A DNA stretch of 64,000 nt. Source: Miscanthus floridulus (taxonomy: Eukaryota > Streptophyta > Magnoliopsida > Poales > Poaceae). The stretch's first letter is position 1. The number at the start of each line of letters is the position of its first letter. The stretch spans positions 144,043,769 to 144,107,768 of the forward strand of contig NC_089585.1 in NCBI RefSeq assembly GCF_019320115.1, given 5' to 3'. The notes beneath the pieces were generated by a model, which was not told the origin of the DNA, did no database searches, and saw only the letters and a program-made list of their open reading frames with translations. Of the stretch, positions 21,340-31,924 are shown piece by piece. Both the position numbers and the translations under genes were made by a program.

Positions 21340-24300
21340 TGTAACGTAACCGACCAATTATACGAAATTAAGTAAGAAAATCACCCGCCAGAGCAGACGA
21401 TTTAGCAAACTTAAGCCCGTATAACCCGGTAGTCCGTGAAATCACGAAGGATTTCAAACCAACTCACATACCAGCCAAGATCATAATAAGTTTAGCGGTC
21501 ACCATCACATATTACATAAAAGTTTGCATCACAGGTACATCAGAGTTTAAACATAGTTATTACAAAACGAGTTCAAATAGAAGTAGCGGAAGCCATTTGT
21601 TCAAAACCACACACACTCACACGGATTCAAATACAGTGCCAGCTAATGATCATCTCCAACAAAAGCATTAGACGAGACGTAAGGAATGATCATGCCCATG
21701 GTCCTAAGCATCACCCATCGCAGGATAAAGGCAATTGATACAGTAGCCGTAATACATCTGCCCATCTGCAACAAGTGGGAACAAAACCCTGAGTACGAGA
21801 AGGTACTCAGCTAGACTTACCCGACATAACCGAAAATAAAGTAACACCAAGGATTATGAAGGGCTTTATAGTAGGGTAGCTGACTCATTTGTAAAAAAGG
21901 CATTTCTAGTATTTCAAGAACCTTTCCAAAAGCATTATTGTCAAGTTAAATATTATTAACCTGTCGACTACATTTGCACCTATACTAGAGCAAGCATGTG
22001 ATTAAGCAAATAATGATAACCAATGATCATTAACAACTTCCATAATGTCATATCCATTATAACTGTCCAAGTGTTCCATCAACATTACTATGATAAAGTA
22101 ACTCAAGTCAAGTGTTCACTATCCAGTGAACGATGGCGATTCGAATCGATTATTAACCAGCTGGTAATTTATTCCTTACACAAACCTCACTTATCCGCTA
22201 AAGTGAGGTATCGGTCACCGAGTCAACTATCTAGGAAAAATCTTGAGTTTGCCAGGAACCACATGTACCCGGGGGCCGACCGACTGCCTTTTGGTCTTAT
22301 CATCGTGCCCCTGTGTCCTACCACACCTGCTCCGGTACAGTGCGCTGCGGGCAATCTACTCGGCCCAAATAATCTCTAGCTTCGCGGTCGAAAGGTACTT
22401 TATTCGGCTAGCTAAATGTAAGGCATGCATTCAATATGACCTGAGGCCCAACAACGGTCGGTCCTTAATCGATACAGACAGAAAGCACTATAGTCCAAAA
22501 CTCCGTAAGTCTCTGTCCGGTCTCAACTTCAAATTAACACTTAGTTATACCATGACTACATAGTTATCCAAGCAGATCTAGGTAACCACCTATAGCTCAC
22601 AGGTGACAGGAAATCACCCGACTTCTACCGGTCTAAGCTAGCTAAGCATTGACTCGACTGCGGATACCAGGGTAACAAGGATATAGTATAACAAAGGTAG
22701 ACAAGGTATAATGCAGCAACGGTTGCAAACAACTCCTGAACGTAATGCATCAATTAAAGTAAAGCATTAATTAATAATCGCAAACCAGGAAGAAAAATGC
22801 TCCGGGGCTTGCCTCGAAGGAGCTCGGACGGTGATCGGGGCACTCTGGAAGTTCCTCAACGTCCTCCTCGCCTGCTTTGGTCACTTCTTGCGGCTGCACC
22901 TCGAGCTGCTCCTCGGGCTCCTTGGGTATGACGACCGGGCTCTCGGTTTGCGATCCTGTATGATGCAGGTGCGTAAGTGCTTATGCAAAAGGTGCATCGG
23001 ATGAAATGAACACAATGAATATGCTTGCATGCAAGGTAGTCAACATCGTCCAAGAACATGTACTACAAGCACATGTTATCTACTGCATTCTCTTCTACTA
23101 CTAATGTGCTACGTTAACACATCTCATTAAATGCTTCAAAGATACACCAAAGCTTCACTAATTTCTTAATCATGCATAAAGCAACATTTGATTAAACCCT
23201 AATTAATAATAGGTTTGAATAGCAACATCTATTTTTATAGCATAGAAAAATCTTAGAAAATTACTATAGCACAGTACTACCCTAAGTAGTCTACCATCAA
23301 ATGTTTATGGCATTTGAATAAGTGGATTAGCCTACACAAAAATGACAAGCTATGGCATAATTATGATCATGAAAATACTTTGTACTATGAAAAGTGTCAA
23401 ACAATAGATGTAATATTTTTCCTATGTTCTACATAGTAAATAATCATTGCACAAAAATTATCACATGCATGTTTTATACAAATTTTGCTCTCTAGCAAAA
23501 ATAACAAAAATCAGCCATTAAAGGCACTCGAACTACACCTCATAATTTTTCTACAGGACATGCATGGCATATATTTTTCCTAGGAAGTACATTACACAAG
23601 AAGAGTAACAAACTTGGAATCATATTTTTCTGATACATATAGGATTTACTAAATATTTTACAAGATATCAGCAATATCAAGAATTAAATAAAGCTCTACA
23701 TTAAAGTATCTCAAAAATGACATGCAATATTTTTATCATGTAGATCTGGTGATAAGGAACACAACAAAATTTGTTTCAACAAATTTGGAGCCATTTTGAG
23801 CAAGTTATAAATTCCCAAAGCATTTAAATAGAAATCTGAAAATCATTTCTTAAATTCTTTCTGAAAATCCATGTTCAAAACTGCTAGATCCACCTGGATT
23901 CCCACCTAGGCGTGCACCCCTACGGCTGACAGTGGCCCTCGTGGGTCAGCCGGGCTCCACCTGCCAGCCCCTGAGGCAGAGGAGGCTGCGCTGACCGGCG
24001 TGAGCTCGCCGTCGGTGAGGTGGTCGGCGACGAGGTCACCACCAACGTGACCACCTTGCCAAGGCAGACACGTTAGTGCAAGAGGCAGGGCCGGAGGAGC
24101 TTGAGAGCGAGCTGGCCAGCGGCCATGGTGGCGCGGTAGTGCGGCTCACCGACGGCCGGCCATCTCCGGCCGAGAAGGGGCGTGAGATGTGGCGTGGGAG
24201 CTTCACCGAGCTCATGCGGTGTTTGTGCGCGTGAAGGGAGAGCGAGAAGGAGGACGGAGGGGCGAGGTCCATGGAGCGGAGCACTCCGATGAGCTCGGCC

Positions 24301-25276
24301 ACGACTCCGGTGAGGGATTCCCGGGGAAGGGGAGCTTCTCATGGCTTACCGATGCGAGCACGAGGTGCGTGAGGAGGAGGCGATGCTCAGGGCAAGACGG
24401 AGCTAGACCTGGCGAGCTGGAGCGGCCAGAACGACCAACTCCGGCGATGGCGCGAGGCGGAGGCGAGTGCTGTGGCTGCTGCTTGCGCTAGTGGAGGCGA
24501 GAGAGCGAAGTGGAGGGGCGAGTACGGCGCCAGGGTGAGGTCGGCCGAGCCTTGAAGGCAGCGCAGCCTAGTCGGGACGGGCAGGCCGGTGGTGCCGCGT
24601 GGCGTGCTTGCCGACGCATGGAGGCCACGCGGCGTGCGCGCTCTGACGCGGCCGGGCGTGTGCACGGCGAATGAGCGCGGCGTGCGGGAGCAGGAGCGTG
24701 GCACGGAGGCAGGCCGGGCCGGTCTGCGCGGCTGGGCCGGAAGTGAGGTGTGAGGCCCAACTTAGGTGAATTGATCTTTTTCAAATTATTTTCAAATCCT
24801 TTTTCATTCAAACGAAATTTTGAACTATTTCAAAGCAGTTTCAAAAGTTGGTGTAAAAATGAAAGTTGTTCCATTTTTCAAGATCTACAACTTTGCTTTT
24901 ATGACCAAAGTCAAATTCAAAATAGATTTTGAATTACAAAATAAAAATCAATATTAATTCAAAACCCTAATTTTGAAGAATTATTTTTAAAAGTAAAATT
25001 TGGCAAAAATTTAAATATGAACTTTGCTCCAAATTGTATCCTAAATATTTATAAGCTATCTTAGTGATCAAAGACAAGAAATCATGGCATCCAAATATGA
25101 GCATGGCATTTCACATTGTTTGAAACATAAATGAATTTCAATCAATTTAAGCACCACATGAAATGATACTTCATTTCTTTCGAAATGAAATGCATGAATG
25201 ATGCTTATGCATGAGGTGATGATGATTATGCTCATGGGATGAAATGGTAATGCATGCTTAACATCGAGGTGTTACA
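21340..25276 (-). mobile_element. Solo LTR (3.94 kb), Tekay-like family
   Basis: The sequence runs from TGTAACGTAACC to GAGGTGTTACA and is flanked by perfect 5-bp duplications ATGAC (21335-21339 and 25277-25281). No gag or pol lies inside, so it is a solo LTR left by recombination between the two LTRs of one element. It shares ordered blocks with the LTR at 3805-6580 (for example CCCTGAGTAC and GGTCCTTAATCGA). A GC-rich island at about 23890-24750 has open frames on both strands that look like composition artefacts rather than genes. Confidence 0.9.
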
Positions 25277-25789
25277 ATGACATCACTAGGCGGAGATACA
25301 GTCTGACTGTAGAGCTATGTGGTACTTTTCCTGAAACTTATCTCATTTCACAAGTTCTAACAATTATGTATTTAGAAAAAGTATTAAAAACAACAATAAT
25401 GTATAATTAAAAAACTAGGAATGTTGCCACTCTTACATGAGACTAGTTATCCCTAATGTAACAAATTGTTTTTTCTATAGGTAGAACATTTTTTACTTAT
25501 CCCCTAGCAGTAGAATATTTTTTCTTAGTTAAAAACAACTAAATGTTTTAAGTAGAAAAACCAATATTATTTGCTTCAAAAAAAGAAAAACCAATATTAT
25601 TAAGAGGAAAGAAATGTTCTCATAGTAGAAAAATATTGGGGGTCTGACTCATTTGCCTTCCCAATCTCCTATGAAATAGGTAACTTCCACATAAGAAACT
25701 TTAGATAAATGGCAAGTATGCATAAGACATAATTATCGTATTTCAAACAATGGGATACTTTGTATCTAGATATTTTGTATTGGAAATAT

Positions 25790-26075
25790 ATAGGAAAAAA
25801 GATAAACACAAATGAAATTCTGAATGTGATATTCTAGATCTTGATATTTTATATAATAAGAAATATCTAGGGAATATCGAAAAGTGTAGAAGGTTGCCAC
25901 CATAAGCCTATAAATAGTAATAGATAAACACAAACAAAGTTCTAAATGGGATATTCTAGATCTAGATATTTTATAAAATAAAAAATATCTAGGGAATAGA
26001 TAACCATGAGAGACCTTTTAAGAATATTGAAAAGTGTAGAAGGTTGCCACCATAAGGCTATAAATAGCAATAGAT
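25790..26075 (+). repeat. Tandemly duplicated segment with two TATA-box cores
   Basis: Two copies share GATATTCTAGATCT, AAATATCTAGGGAATA, GAAAAGTGTAGAAGGTTGCC and CCTATAAATAG or GCTATAAATAG. The TATA cores are at 25909-25916 and 26059-26066. The layout is promoter-like, but no coding region follows. Confidence 0.65.
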
Positions 26076-26785
26076 TTGGGTGTTCATCCCATACATACCA
26101 AGTCACCCAAGTGAGTTAACAAAAGTCAGGAAAGTGAGTTATTTTAGAGTTGACTAGAAGCATACTCCGCACGTTGCTGCAGGAATAGCGAATTAGTGGA
26201 TTGTGTGACATGTTGACATGGACAAACAAATGTTTACGTGTCTTGCTGGCGTGGACATTACAATTGTATGTGCTAGTGAATTTTAATTACATGTGATAGT
26301 GTATTGCTGAGGCGGATAGCTTAAATGTTAAGATATACATAGCTAGTGGGTTTTATGATTATAAGAGATGTAGATAAGTGTGTATGAGTCTTATTTAGTA
26401 GATATTAAAAGTTTGTTTATAATAAATTGGAAATGATTATGAATAAAATAAAAAAGAAAATATTTTGGACACCCAATACTACAAAGTCATATCCGCCATT
26501 GTCCGCTTCCTGTTAGCCTCTCCTTTAGCCCCCTTAGCCACGGGCGGTGCGCCCTCTTCCTATTGGTCTCTCCTTTAGTCCCCTTAGCTGCGGGCGGCGC
26601 GCCCTACGGCTCCGTACCCATGCTCCGAGAGGGATGTGTTCCCTCGCCGTCGTAGCCGCGCTCTGGCCGGTTGCGACGTTTGCGAGAGTTTCGCGACTGC
26701 AAAGGGAGTTTTGCTAGGGTGGTTTGGGCCGTGGCGGGCCTGGCCAAGACCGGAATACTATCTTTTATCTTCCTGATGAATTGTT

Positions 26786-26915
26786 CCTCTTCCTCTTCGA
26801 ACTTCAAAATTTGACATTTTAATCTTCAGCTCCCAAAATCAATTAAAGTACTTCTTCCTCTTCGAACTTCAAAATTTGACATTTTAATCTTTAGCTCCCA
26901 AAATCAATTAAAGTA
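26786..26915. repeat. Direct tandem repeat of about 65 bp
   Basis: CTTCGAACTTCAAAATTTGA followed by CATTTTAATCTTCAGCTCCC occurs twice in a row with one or two differences, each copy ending in AATTAAAGTAC(T/C)T. Confidence 0.85.
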
Positions 26916-27044
26916 CCTCTATGTCCGGGTTAGATGTGGTTTTCAAGAAAGTTTCATCTTTTTTTAGTTAAAAAATCTGATAGGTCCATTCGGTTAGCTT
27001 GGAACGGAGTTAAGAACTATTCTATCTTATCAACATTATATAAA

Positions 27045-27073
27045 CTAGACAGTATCCCACGCTTCGCCGTGGG
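27045..27073 (-). other. Helitron 3' terminus on the minus strand
   Basis: On the minus strand: stem CCCACG, loop GCGAAG, stem CGTGGG, then 7 nt and CTAG followed by T. This is the classic Helitron 3' end, and the trailing T agrees with insertion between A and T. The element must extend to the right (higher coordinates); its 5' end was not located. Confidence 0.75.
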
Positions 27074-27539
27074 TAGGCTATTATGTCTAGAGTTAGAACA
27101 TCTGAACTTAAAGTGGTGGCATAAACAGTGAACATCTTTGAATTCAATGTCTTCAATATTGATGTAACAATGGTAATGGGATCAATAGAGCTGCATGAAG
27201 CAAAATGTCATTGGAACTTAACAGGGCACTTAAGCAATTTATTACAATCCTGCTCTAGTTCTGATTAGGGACAGTAATAGCAAGGTACAGCCTGAGTGTC
27301 ATAGGAAAGGCAAGCAAAGCAAAATTAAAAAGCTATCGTGGCTATAAATTGTAGTAAGTAATAGGGACATGCTGGATTCCTTAACCACATGTGTGGGATA
27401 CCACTTTTGATCAATTTAATCAATCTTACCAAATTGACTAAAGTGCTATCCCAGACAGACTAATGGACAAACCACCGGCCATACAAAAGCATGTAAGCCT
27501 CCAGTTCATCTTTGCAGTAGTGGCACTCAGCAACTGAGA

Positions 27540-27751
27540 TGCTTTCTCAAGCCTTCCTACAGTTGCAAAAGAGCTATTACAACTTTAGATACATAAGAAA
27601 ACCAATTCTCATGAGAAAATAACAGATTTATGCTAGCATCAATCAAATCTAATGAACAAAATAACTTTACCTATTGCAGCTGTTAGCTGGGATTTAATAA
27701 AACGTCCTTTGTTTCTGAACCATTCAGCAATAAACGGAACACACACAGAGA

Positions 27752-27793
<42 letters not shown>

Positions 27794-27890
27794 GAAGCTC
27801 CTTAGCTGCCTGTCTTGAATACACATAAACGACAACACTCAGCATATCAACAGCATATGCTGCAAAATAAGCAAAATGCTCCGAGTCAAA
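27540..27890 (-). pseudogene. Captured exon fragments of an unrecognised gene
   Basis: On the minus strand, an exon-like segment codes for FAYFAAYAVDMLSVVVYVYS then RQAAKELP (about 27885-27790). It is followed by a TA microsatellite and a second segment coding for FIAEWFRNKGRFIKSQLTAA that ends at a GTAAAG donor (about 27735-27670). Another possible exon follows an acceptor CTGTAG near 27560 (GRLEKASQLL). I do not recognise the family. The position next to a minus-strand Helitron end suggests capture. Confidence 0.45.
27754..27790. repeat. (TA)n microsatellite
   Basis: About 18 TA units. It interrupts the captured exon fragments on the minus strand. Confidence 0.95.
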
Positions 27891-27986
27891 ATTTAATTGT
27901 ACTCAACCCATAAAGACATAAGAACTGGAATATCTAATATTCTAACAGACAGAGGACATGGGGAGAACCAGTAAAGGCATGTCACC

Positions 27987-27995
27987 GTCAATATC
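27987..27995. repeat. 9-bp target-site duplication GTCAATATC, left copy
   Basis: GTCAATATC occurs immediately left of the TIR here and immediately right of the other TIR at 30093-30101. Nine-base duplications are characteristic of the Mutator superfamily. Confidence 0.9.
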
Positions 27996-28529
27996 GCCGA
28001 ATTTTTTACATTTTAGCCTTTTTTAAAAGTTTCTTACAAATAGACCCATGGCGGAAAGAATTCAGAAAATAGACCCTTAGCTCGGCGCCCTTGATGCTGG
28101 CGCCGAGCTAACATGTCTCGGCGCCAGCGTCTCTGGCGCTGAGCTCCTAGGCACGGTAGATGACATGGCAGTGAGCTCGACGCCGTAGATCTTGGCACCG
28201 AGCTCAGCGCCAGAGTGACTGGCGCCGAGCCTTTAATACCTATGGGCCCCGCGCCTCTCTTCCTCTCTTCCTCTCGCCCTAGCAGAGCCAAGCTCTGCCG
28301 CCACCGCCACCCATGCCCTTGCCTCCATCGGCCACCCTCTCCCTCCACCGCTGTCCTCGCCTTAGCCTCGCCTTGGCCTGCACCGCCGACGTCTACCGCG
28401 GCCTGCCTTGCTGCCCTCCACCGCCGACCTCACCCCACCTTGCCGCCCTCGCCCACGGCCACCGTGCCTCTTGGTCCAGAGGAAGAGGAAATGGGAAGTG
28501 AACTACCATTAGGTGGGAGGGTCCTCTTG

Positions 28530-28948
28530 GTCCCGATTTCTTTGAGGAAGCTCTTTATGAGAGATTCCCAATTAAGAGAAAAAGTGATTTCACCAAAGAG
28601 GCACCACTGAGAGGATACGATGAAAGGAAAGAAGAGTGGCCAAAATGCATGCATGGAGAGGATTGCCTAGTGTAGACATTCACCGAGGGAATAGATGGAG
28701 GTCGTCGTTTCTTCAAATGCCCACAAGCATGGGTAATTGCTATTACTATTTGTTTCTTCAATATGTTCCTCTTGTATATAACTTACACGACATACTTATT
28801 GTAGTCTTCCTTGGCCAAAGACAACTGTGGGTTCAGTAGGTGGGTCGATCCTCGACCTATTTATCCGCATGCGGAGTACATCAACTACCTGCAAGACCAT
28901 ATCTTAGATCTAGAAATGGAAGTTAGCAGCGGTTATAAGGACGACGGA
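28530..28948 (+). pseudogene. GRF-type zinc-finger protein gene fragment (plus strand)
   Basis: Exon 1 reads GPDFFEEALYERFPIKRK, then WPKCMHGEDCLV, a TAG stop, and TFTEG with RRFFKCPQAW, ending at a GTAATT donor (28733). After a TTGTAG acceptor (28804), exon 2 reads NCGFSRWVDPRPIYPHAEYI and LQDHILDLEMEVSSG. The cysteines C-C...FFKCP...NCGF form a GRF zinc finger, a single-stranded nucleic acid-binding fold found in many grass proteins near transposons. One CAG-to-TAG type stop disables it. The upstream exon limit and start codon are uncertain. Confidence 0.7.
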
Positions 28949-29040
28949 CATGTGCTTCTCTTTAGCCGTCATTGGCCGAGGGTTAGGGGGGTGGAACCCA
29001 CCACTTGAAGTACTCATGTAGATGTCTCCCTCTAAACCAA

Positions 29041-29404
29041 TCGTCGAAAAGGAGTTACCTAGGATCAAACTTGTCTGCATCGTCGATCCACTGAAAGAAA
29101 AAGCACCTCTCATAGTCCTACACAACGAGATTCCAACAAAATATTAGTAGCATACTTACACAAATAAAGAAAAAGGATAGTGGAAATAATTTCTTACATT
29201 AAAACGCCTGCATGTGTATAAGCAATATACCGCTGTGTTCGGATGTTTCGATTGAAAAATATGGGCCAGGAAACCACAGTCACAGTTAGGGACAGGGAGG
29301 TTAGGAGGGACGGGGGCATCTTTGCTAGACGCGTCGGGGTATAATTCTCGAGGACAACCCTATTTTCGCCAAAACTCCTCCCGAAACATTTCTTGCATCT
29401 AACA
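29041..29404 (-). pseudogene. Second GRF-type zinc-finger gene fragment (minus strand)
   Basis: On the minus strand, one exon codes for PNLPVPNCDCG, then KHPNTAVYCLYTCRRFN, ending at a GTAAGA donor (about 29199). After a TTGTGTAG acceptor (about 29116), the next exon reads DYERCFFFQWIDDADKFDPR and a stop. The pattern CDCG...C...C...C followed by FFQWID is the other common form of the grass GRF finger. Exon 1 has stops near its start (REEFWRK*), so the upstream part is decayed. The gene faces the plus-strand GRF gene across a short gap. Confidence 0.65.
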
Positions 29405-30092
29405 AAACAGATGTAATTTAACAAACATAAATCAAAACATCACAAATAAATGTCAATGAGAACCATAACTGCAGTACAACCAATTTCGTTCTAAGAACCC
29501 AAAGCAGTTAACATTAAACCATAAACCTAGGATTTCCTATTTGATGCACAACAATGAACCCATAACATAACTACATGCCCCTAGGTTTACTAGCTTTTCC
29601 ATGCCTTGGCATCATCCTACATATTGATGGATACAATGAAACCCTAAGTGATGACGATTATTACGTTAAAAAATCCAACTAATACATATCGAATCGATGC
29701 GAAAAAAACTAGGAGGGGAGCGAGGATACCTTGCTCTCGAATATCTATGGATCAAATCAAAGTTTCTAAGGTCTAATATGCCGATTCGTGAGGTAGGGTG
29801 AAGTGGGGAGAGAAAACCCCCGAGAGGGAGGAGAAAGAAGAGAAAGAACGCTCGAGCAGGAAGGTTGGTCGGGGTTAAATAGCAGTGAGCTCGGCGCCAG
29901 AGTGACTGGCGCCGAGCTCACTGCCATGTCATCTACCGTGCCCAGGAGCTCGGCGCCAGAGACGCTGGTGCCAAGACGTGTTAGCTCGGCGCCAGCACCA
30001 ATGGCGCCGAGCTAAGGGTCCATTTTCTGAATTCTTTCGCCAGGTTCTATTTGTGAGAAACTTTCAAAAAAGGGCTAAATGTAAAAAATTCG

Positions 30093-30101
30093 GTCAATAT
30101 C
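30093..30101. repeat. 9-bp target-site duplication GTCAATATC, right copy
   Basis: Right partner of the duplication at 27987-27995. Confidence 0.9.
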
Positions 30102-30200
30102 GTCATGTCCTCCAATCACCTCGATGACGTCGAGCATCAGGATGGAGCCATGATAGCTGGAATCGTAGATTAAGAAGTAAATCGATCCAATCACCTCGGG

Positions 30201-30540
30201 GATTTACATTTTTACCATTATTAAAATTGGTGCTCATCCGATTATCACTCTTAGGATGACACCTACAACTTTGCCAGATGAGAGAAGTTTGAGTTCTTCA
30301 TTTACCACATTTGCGCATGTCGCAAGCCACGCAAGCCCGACATGCTGGCGCCCAGTCAGCAGGTGTAGGTAAAATGTCATCGCTGCCCCTGCCCATTTTC
30401 TTCATTACGCTGCCTTGGTCCCACCCTCGCTATCCCCTCGCTCATTTCGTCTGCCCCCCCCCCCATCGCTGACGCATTCTTCCCCCGCGCCGCCGCCGCC
30501 TCCTGCTCCCCTCCCGCCGTCCCTACGCCACGGTGGCCAT
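30201..30540 (+). repeat. Left TIR of the MULE
   Basis: Inverted copy of 35012-35350. The similarity reaches the start codon region of the GRF gene, so the TIR is its promoter and leader. It includes a run of 13 C at about 30457-30469, matched by a longer G run at 35083-35098 in the other TIR. Confidence 0.85.
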
Positions 30541-30958
30541 GTCGCAAAGGGCGGAGTCATCTAGCTCTAGCAGGGCATTGAGGAGACAGGAACGAGGCGG
30601 GAGCTCCATGCGCGCGCATGCTGTGGCGTATCCGGCCGGTAAAGAAACTGGGCTTCCTTTGATTCAAGGTCTGGATTGTCATCTGGTCCGTGTGATCGAG
30701 CTTCACGTCAAGCAGGACACTCCCAACAAGGGCCAGAGCTTTTTCAAGTGCCCTAGGAATGGGGTTAGTTTTGCTGTGTCTCCATCTCTCTTGCTTTCTT
30801 TGTTTGAAATCTAGAGTTTAACAGTCATGAAATGGTGTTTGCAAAATCCAAAATTGTGTGGATTCTACATATTCCAGAAGGAGTACCTGGATGAGCTGAT
30901 TGATAAGAAGATCGCCATTATCAACTATGAGGAGGTCAAGGAATTGGAAGAAGGATAA
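30539..30958 (+). CDS. GRF-type zinc-finger protein carried by the MULE
   Basis: The first ATG is at 30539 (MSQRAESSSSSRAL). Exon 1 contains LDCHLVRVIEL, then NKGQSFFKCPRNG, and runs to a GTTAGT donor (30764). An acceptor AATCTAG (to 30814) keeps the frame, giving exon 2 with NPKLCGFYIFQKEYLDEL and a stop at 30956-30958. This matches the GRF finger pattern, except that the first cysteine of the usual C-P-D-C pair reads glycine (IQGLDC). The product is about 120 residues. It lies just inside the left TIR. Its role is inferred to be element-encoded nucleic-acid binding. Splicing is predicted, not shown. Confidence 0.6.
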
Positions 30959-31924
30959 GATGGCAGTGAATATGCTAACCATGAGGAGAAGAAGGACCAG
31001 GAGAAGAAGATGGAGAACCTAATGTGGAAAATGAATTGTTTCATTGTTGTTGTTGTAATTGTTGTGTTTGGAATTGTTGTTAGATCAGTTGTAATGACTT
31101 GATTTGTGGCAATGTGTTTGAAAATGAATTGAACATGATGTATGAACCATTTGCAATGAAACTTTGAACTGTGTTATCCTATTTTCATCAGAAAGTGCTT
31201 AATCAAAACATTTGACAGTGAAGGCACATTCTGGCCATGCAAAATAAGATAGAGGCAAATAACAAAGATAGATAGGGTACATTAAGGTCGCAACTCCTGG
31301 CCATTACACAGGTAGCAAATTCTGGGCATACAGATAGAGTTTAGCGCCCATTACACATAACAAGTTCAACTTGGGGCATTGCATGTTGTTTTTGTGCCCA
31401 TCATTACATAATAAGGCCATGCAAAATAATACATTATTTTGGCCACTCATTACATAATAAGGTAGTAAATATTGTTTTTACAAAATAATGAAAGTTCGTG
31501 ATCTTGGTAAAACAAGACCAGTCAGGCTCCTGTCTTTCTCTTTCCTCCTCTTGTCATGTGTGGTGTCTTCTTCACCTTAGTTGCCGACTACTTTTTCCTA
31601 GGAGTCATCTTCCTAGCTGGTTGCACTTCAATCTCCAGTGCATCTTCAGCAAATAAGGACCTGTGGAAAATAAAGTGATTAATGATTGATTTATTACACA
31701 AGTAATCCATTATCATGTTGTCAGTGGAAGAAGAGCAGTACCTCCTAGTTGTTGTGGTCTAAATAGCTGTCTCTAGGAGCTGAACTTCTAAAGCCATCAC
31801 CTCAATCACTTGTTCATGTGCTTGAGTTGCTAAAAATTCATTTCTTGCAGCATCTGCTTCTTCCCTTGTTGCTGCTTGGGCTGCTTCCCTTGCTGCTGCT
31901 GCCTTCAGCTCTACTTCTAGAGCC
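30959..31924. other. Interior of the MULE between its two genes
   Basis: AT-rich, with a TTGTTGTTGTAATTG run near 31042-31080 that could be the 3' region of the GRF gene. No coding region was seen. The region from about 31500 may hold the C-terminal tail of the transposase (Lys-rich and Ala-rich codons on the minus strand). Confidence 0.5.

Larger units (their letters stand above)
25282..27044. other. AT-rich intergenic stretch, no gene
   Basis: No coding region was recognised. It contains a duplicated TATA-bearing segment (25790-26075), a repeated GC-rich motif (CTCTCCTTTAG(C/T)CCCCTTAGC at about 26519 and 26570) and a direct repeat at 26786-26915. Confidence 0.6.
27996..30092 (+). mobile_element. 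Non-autonomous Mutator-like element with GCGCC-rich TIRs and GRF genes
   Basis: TIRs of about 230 bp (27996-28235 and 29870-30092) begin CCGAATTTTTTACA and contain repeated palindromic blocks CTCGGCGCCA and TGGCGCCGAG. The 2,097-bp element is flanked by 9-bp duplications. No transposase is present. The interior holds two GRF-type zinc-finger gene fragments in convergent orientation: plus strand at 28530-28948 and minus strand at 29041-29404. It would need a transposase in trans. It sits inside a captured exon. Confidence 0.85.
27950..30190 (-). pseudogene. Captured exon interrupted by a Mutator-like element
   Basis: The two flanks of the element at 27996-30092, with one TSD copy removed, give one open frame on the minus strand: SSYHGSILMLDVIEVIGG from the right flank (30093-30190) running into DGDMPLLVLPMSSV from the left flank (27950-27995). 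This looks like real coding sequence, but I do not recognise the family. The exon was intact when the Mutator-like element inserted. Confidence 0.5.

Noticed and set aside
23890..24811. GC-rich island with frames on both strands (88-107 codons)
   Set aside because: It lies within the solo LTR, and the frames overlap on opposite strands without domains.
21176..25400. Open frame of about 95 codons that joins across the solo LTR when one TSD copy is removed
   Set aside because: No domain was recognised and the length is not remarkable for one frame; it remains only a possibility of a coding target.
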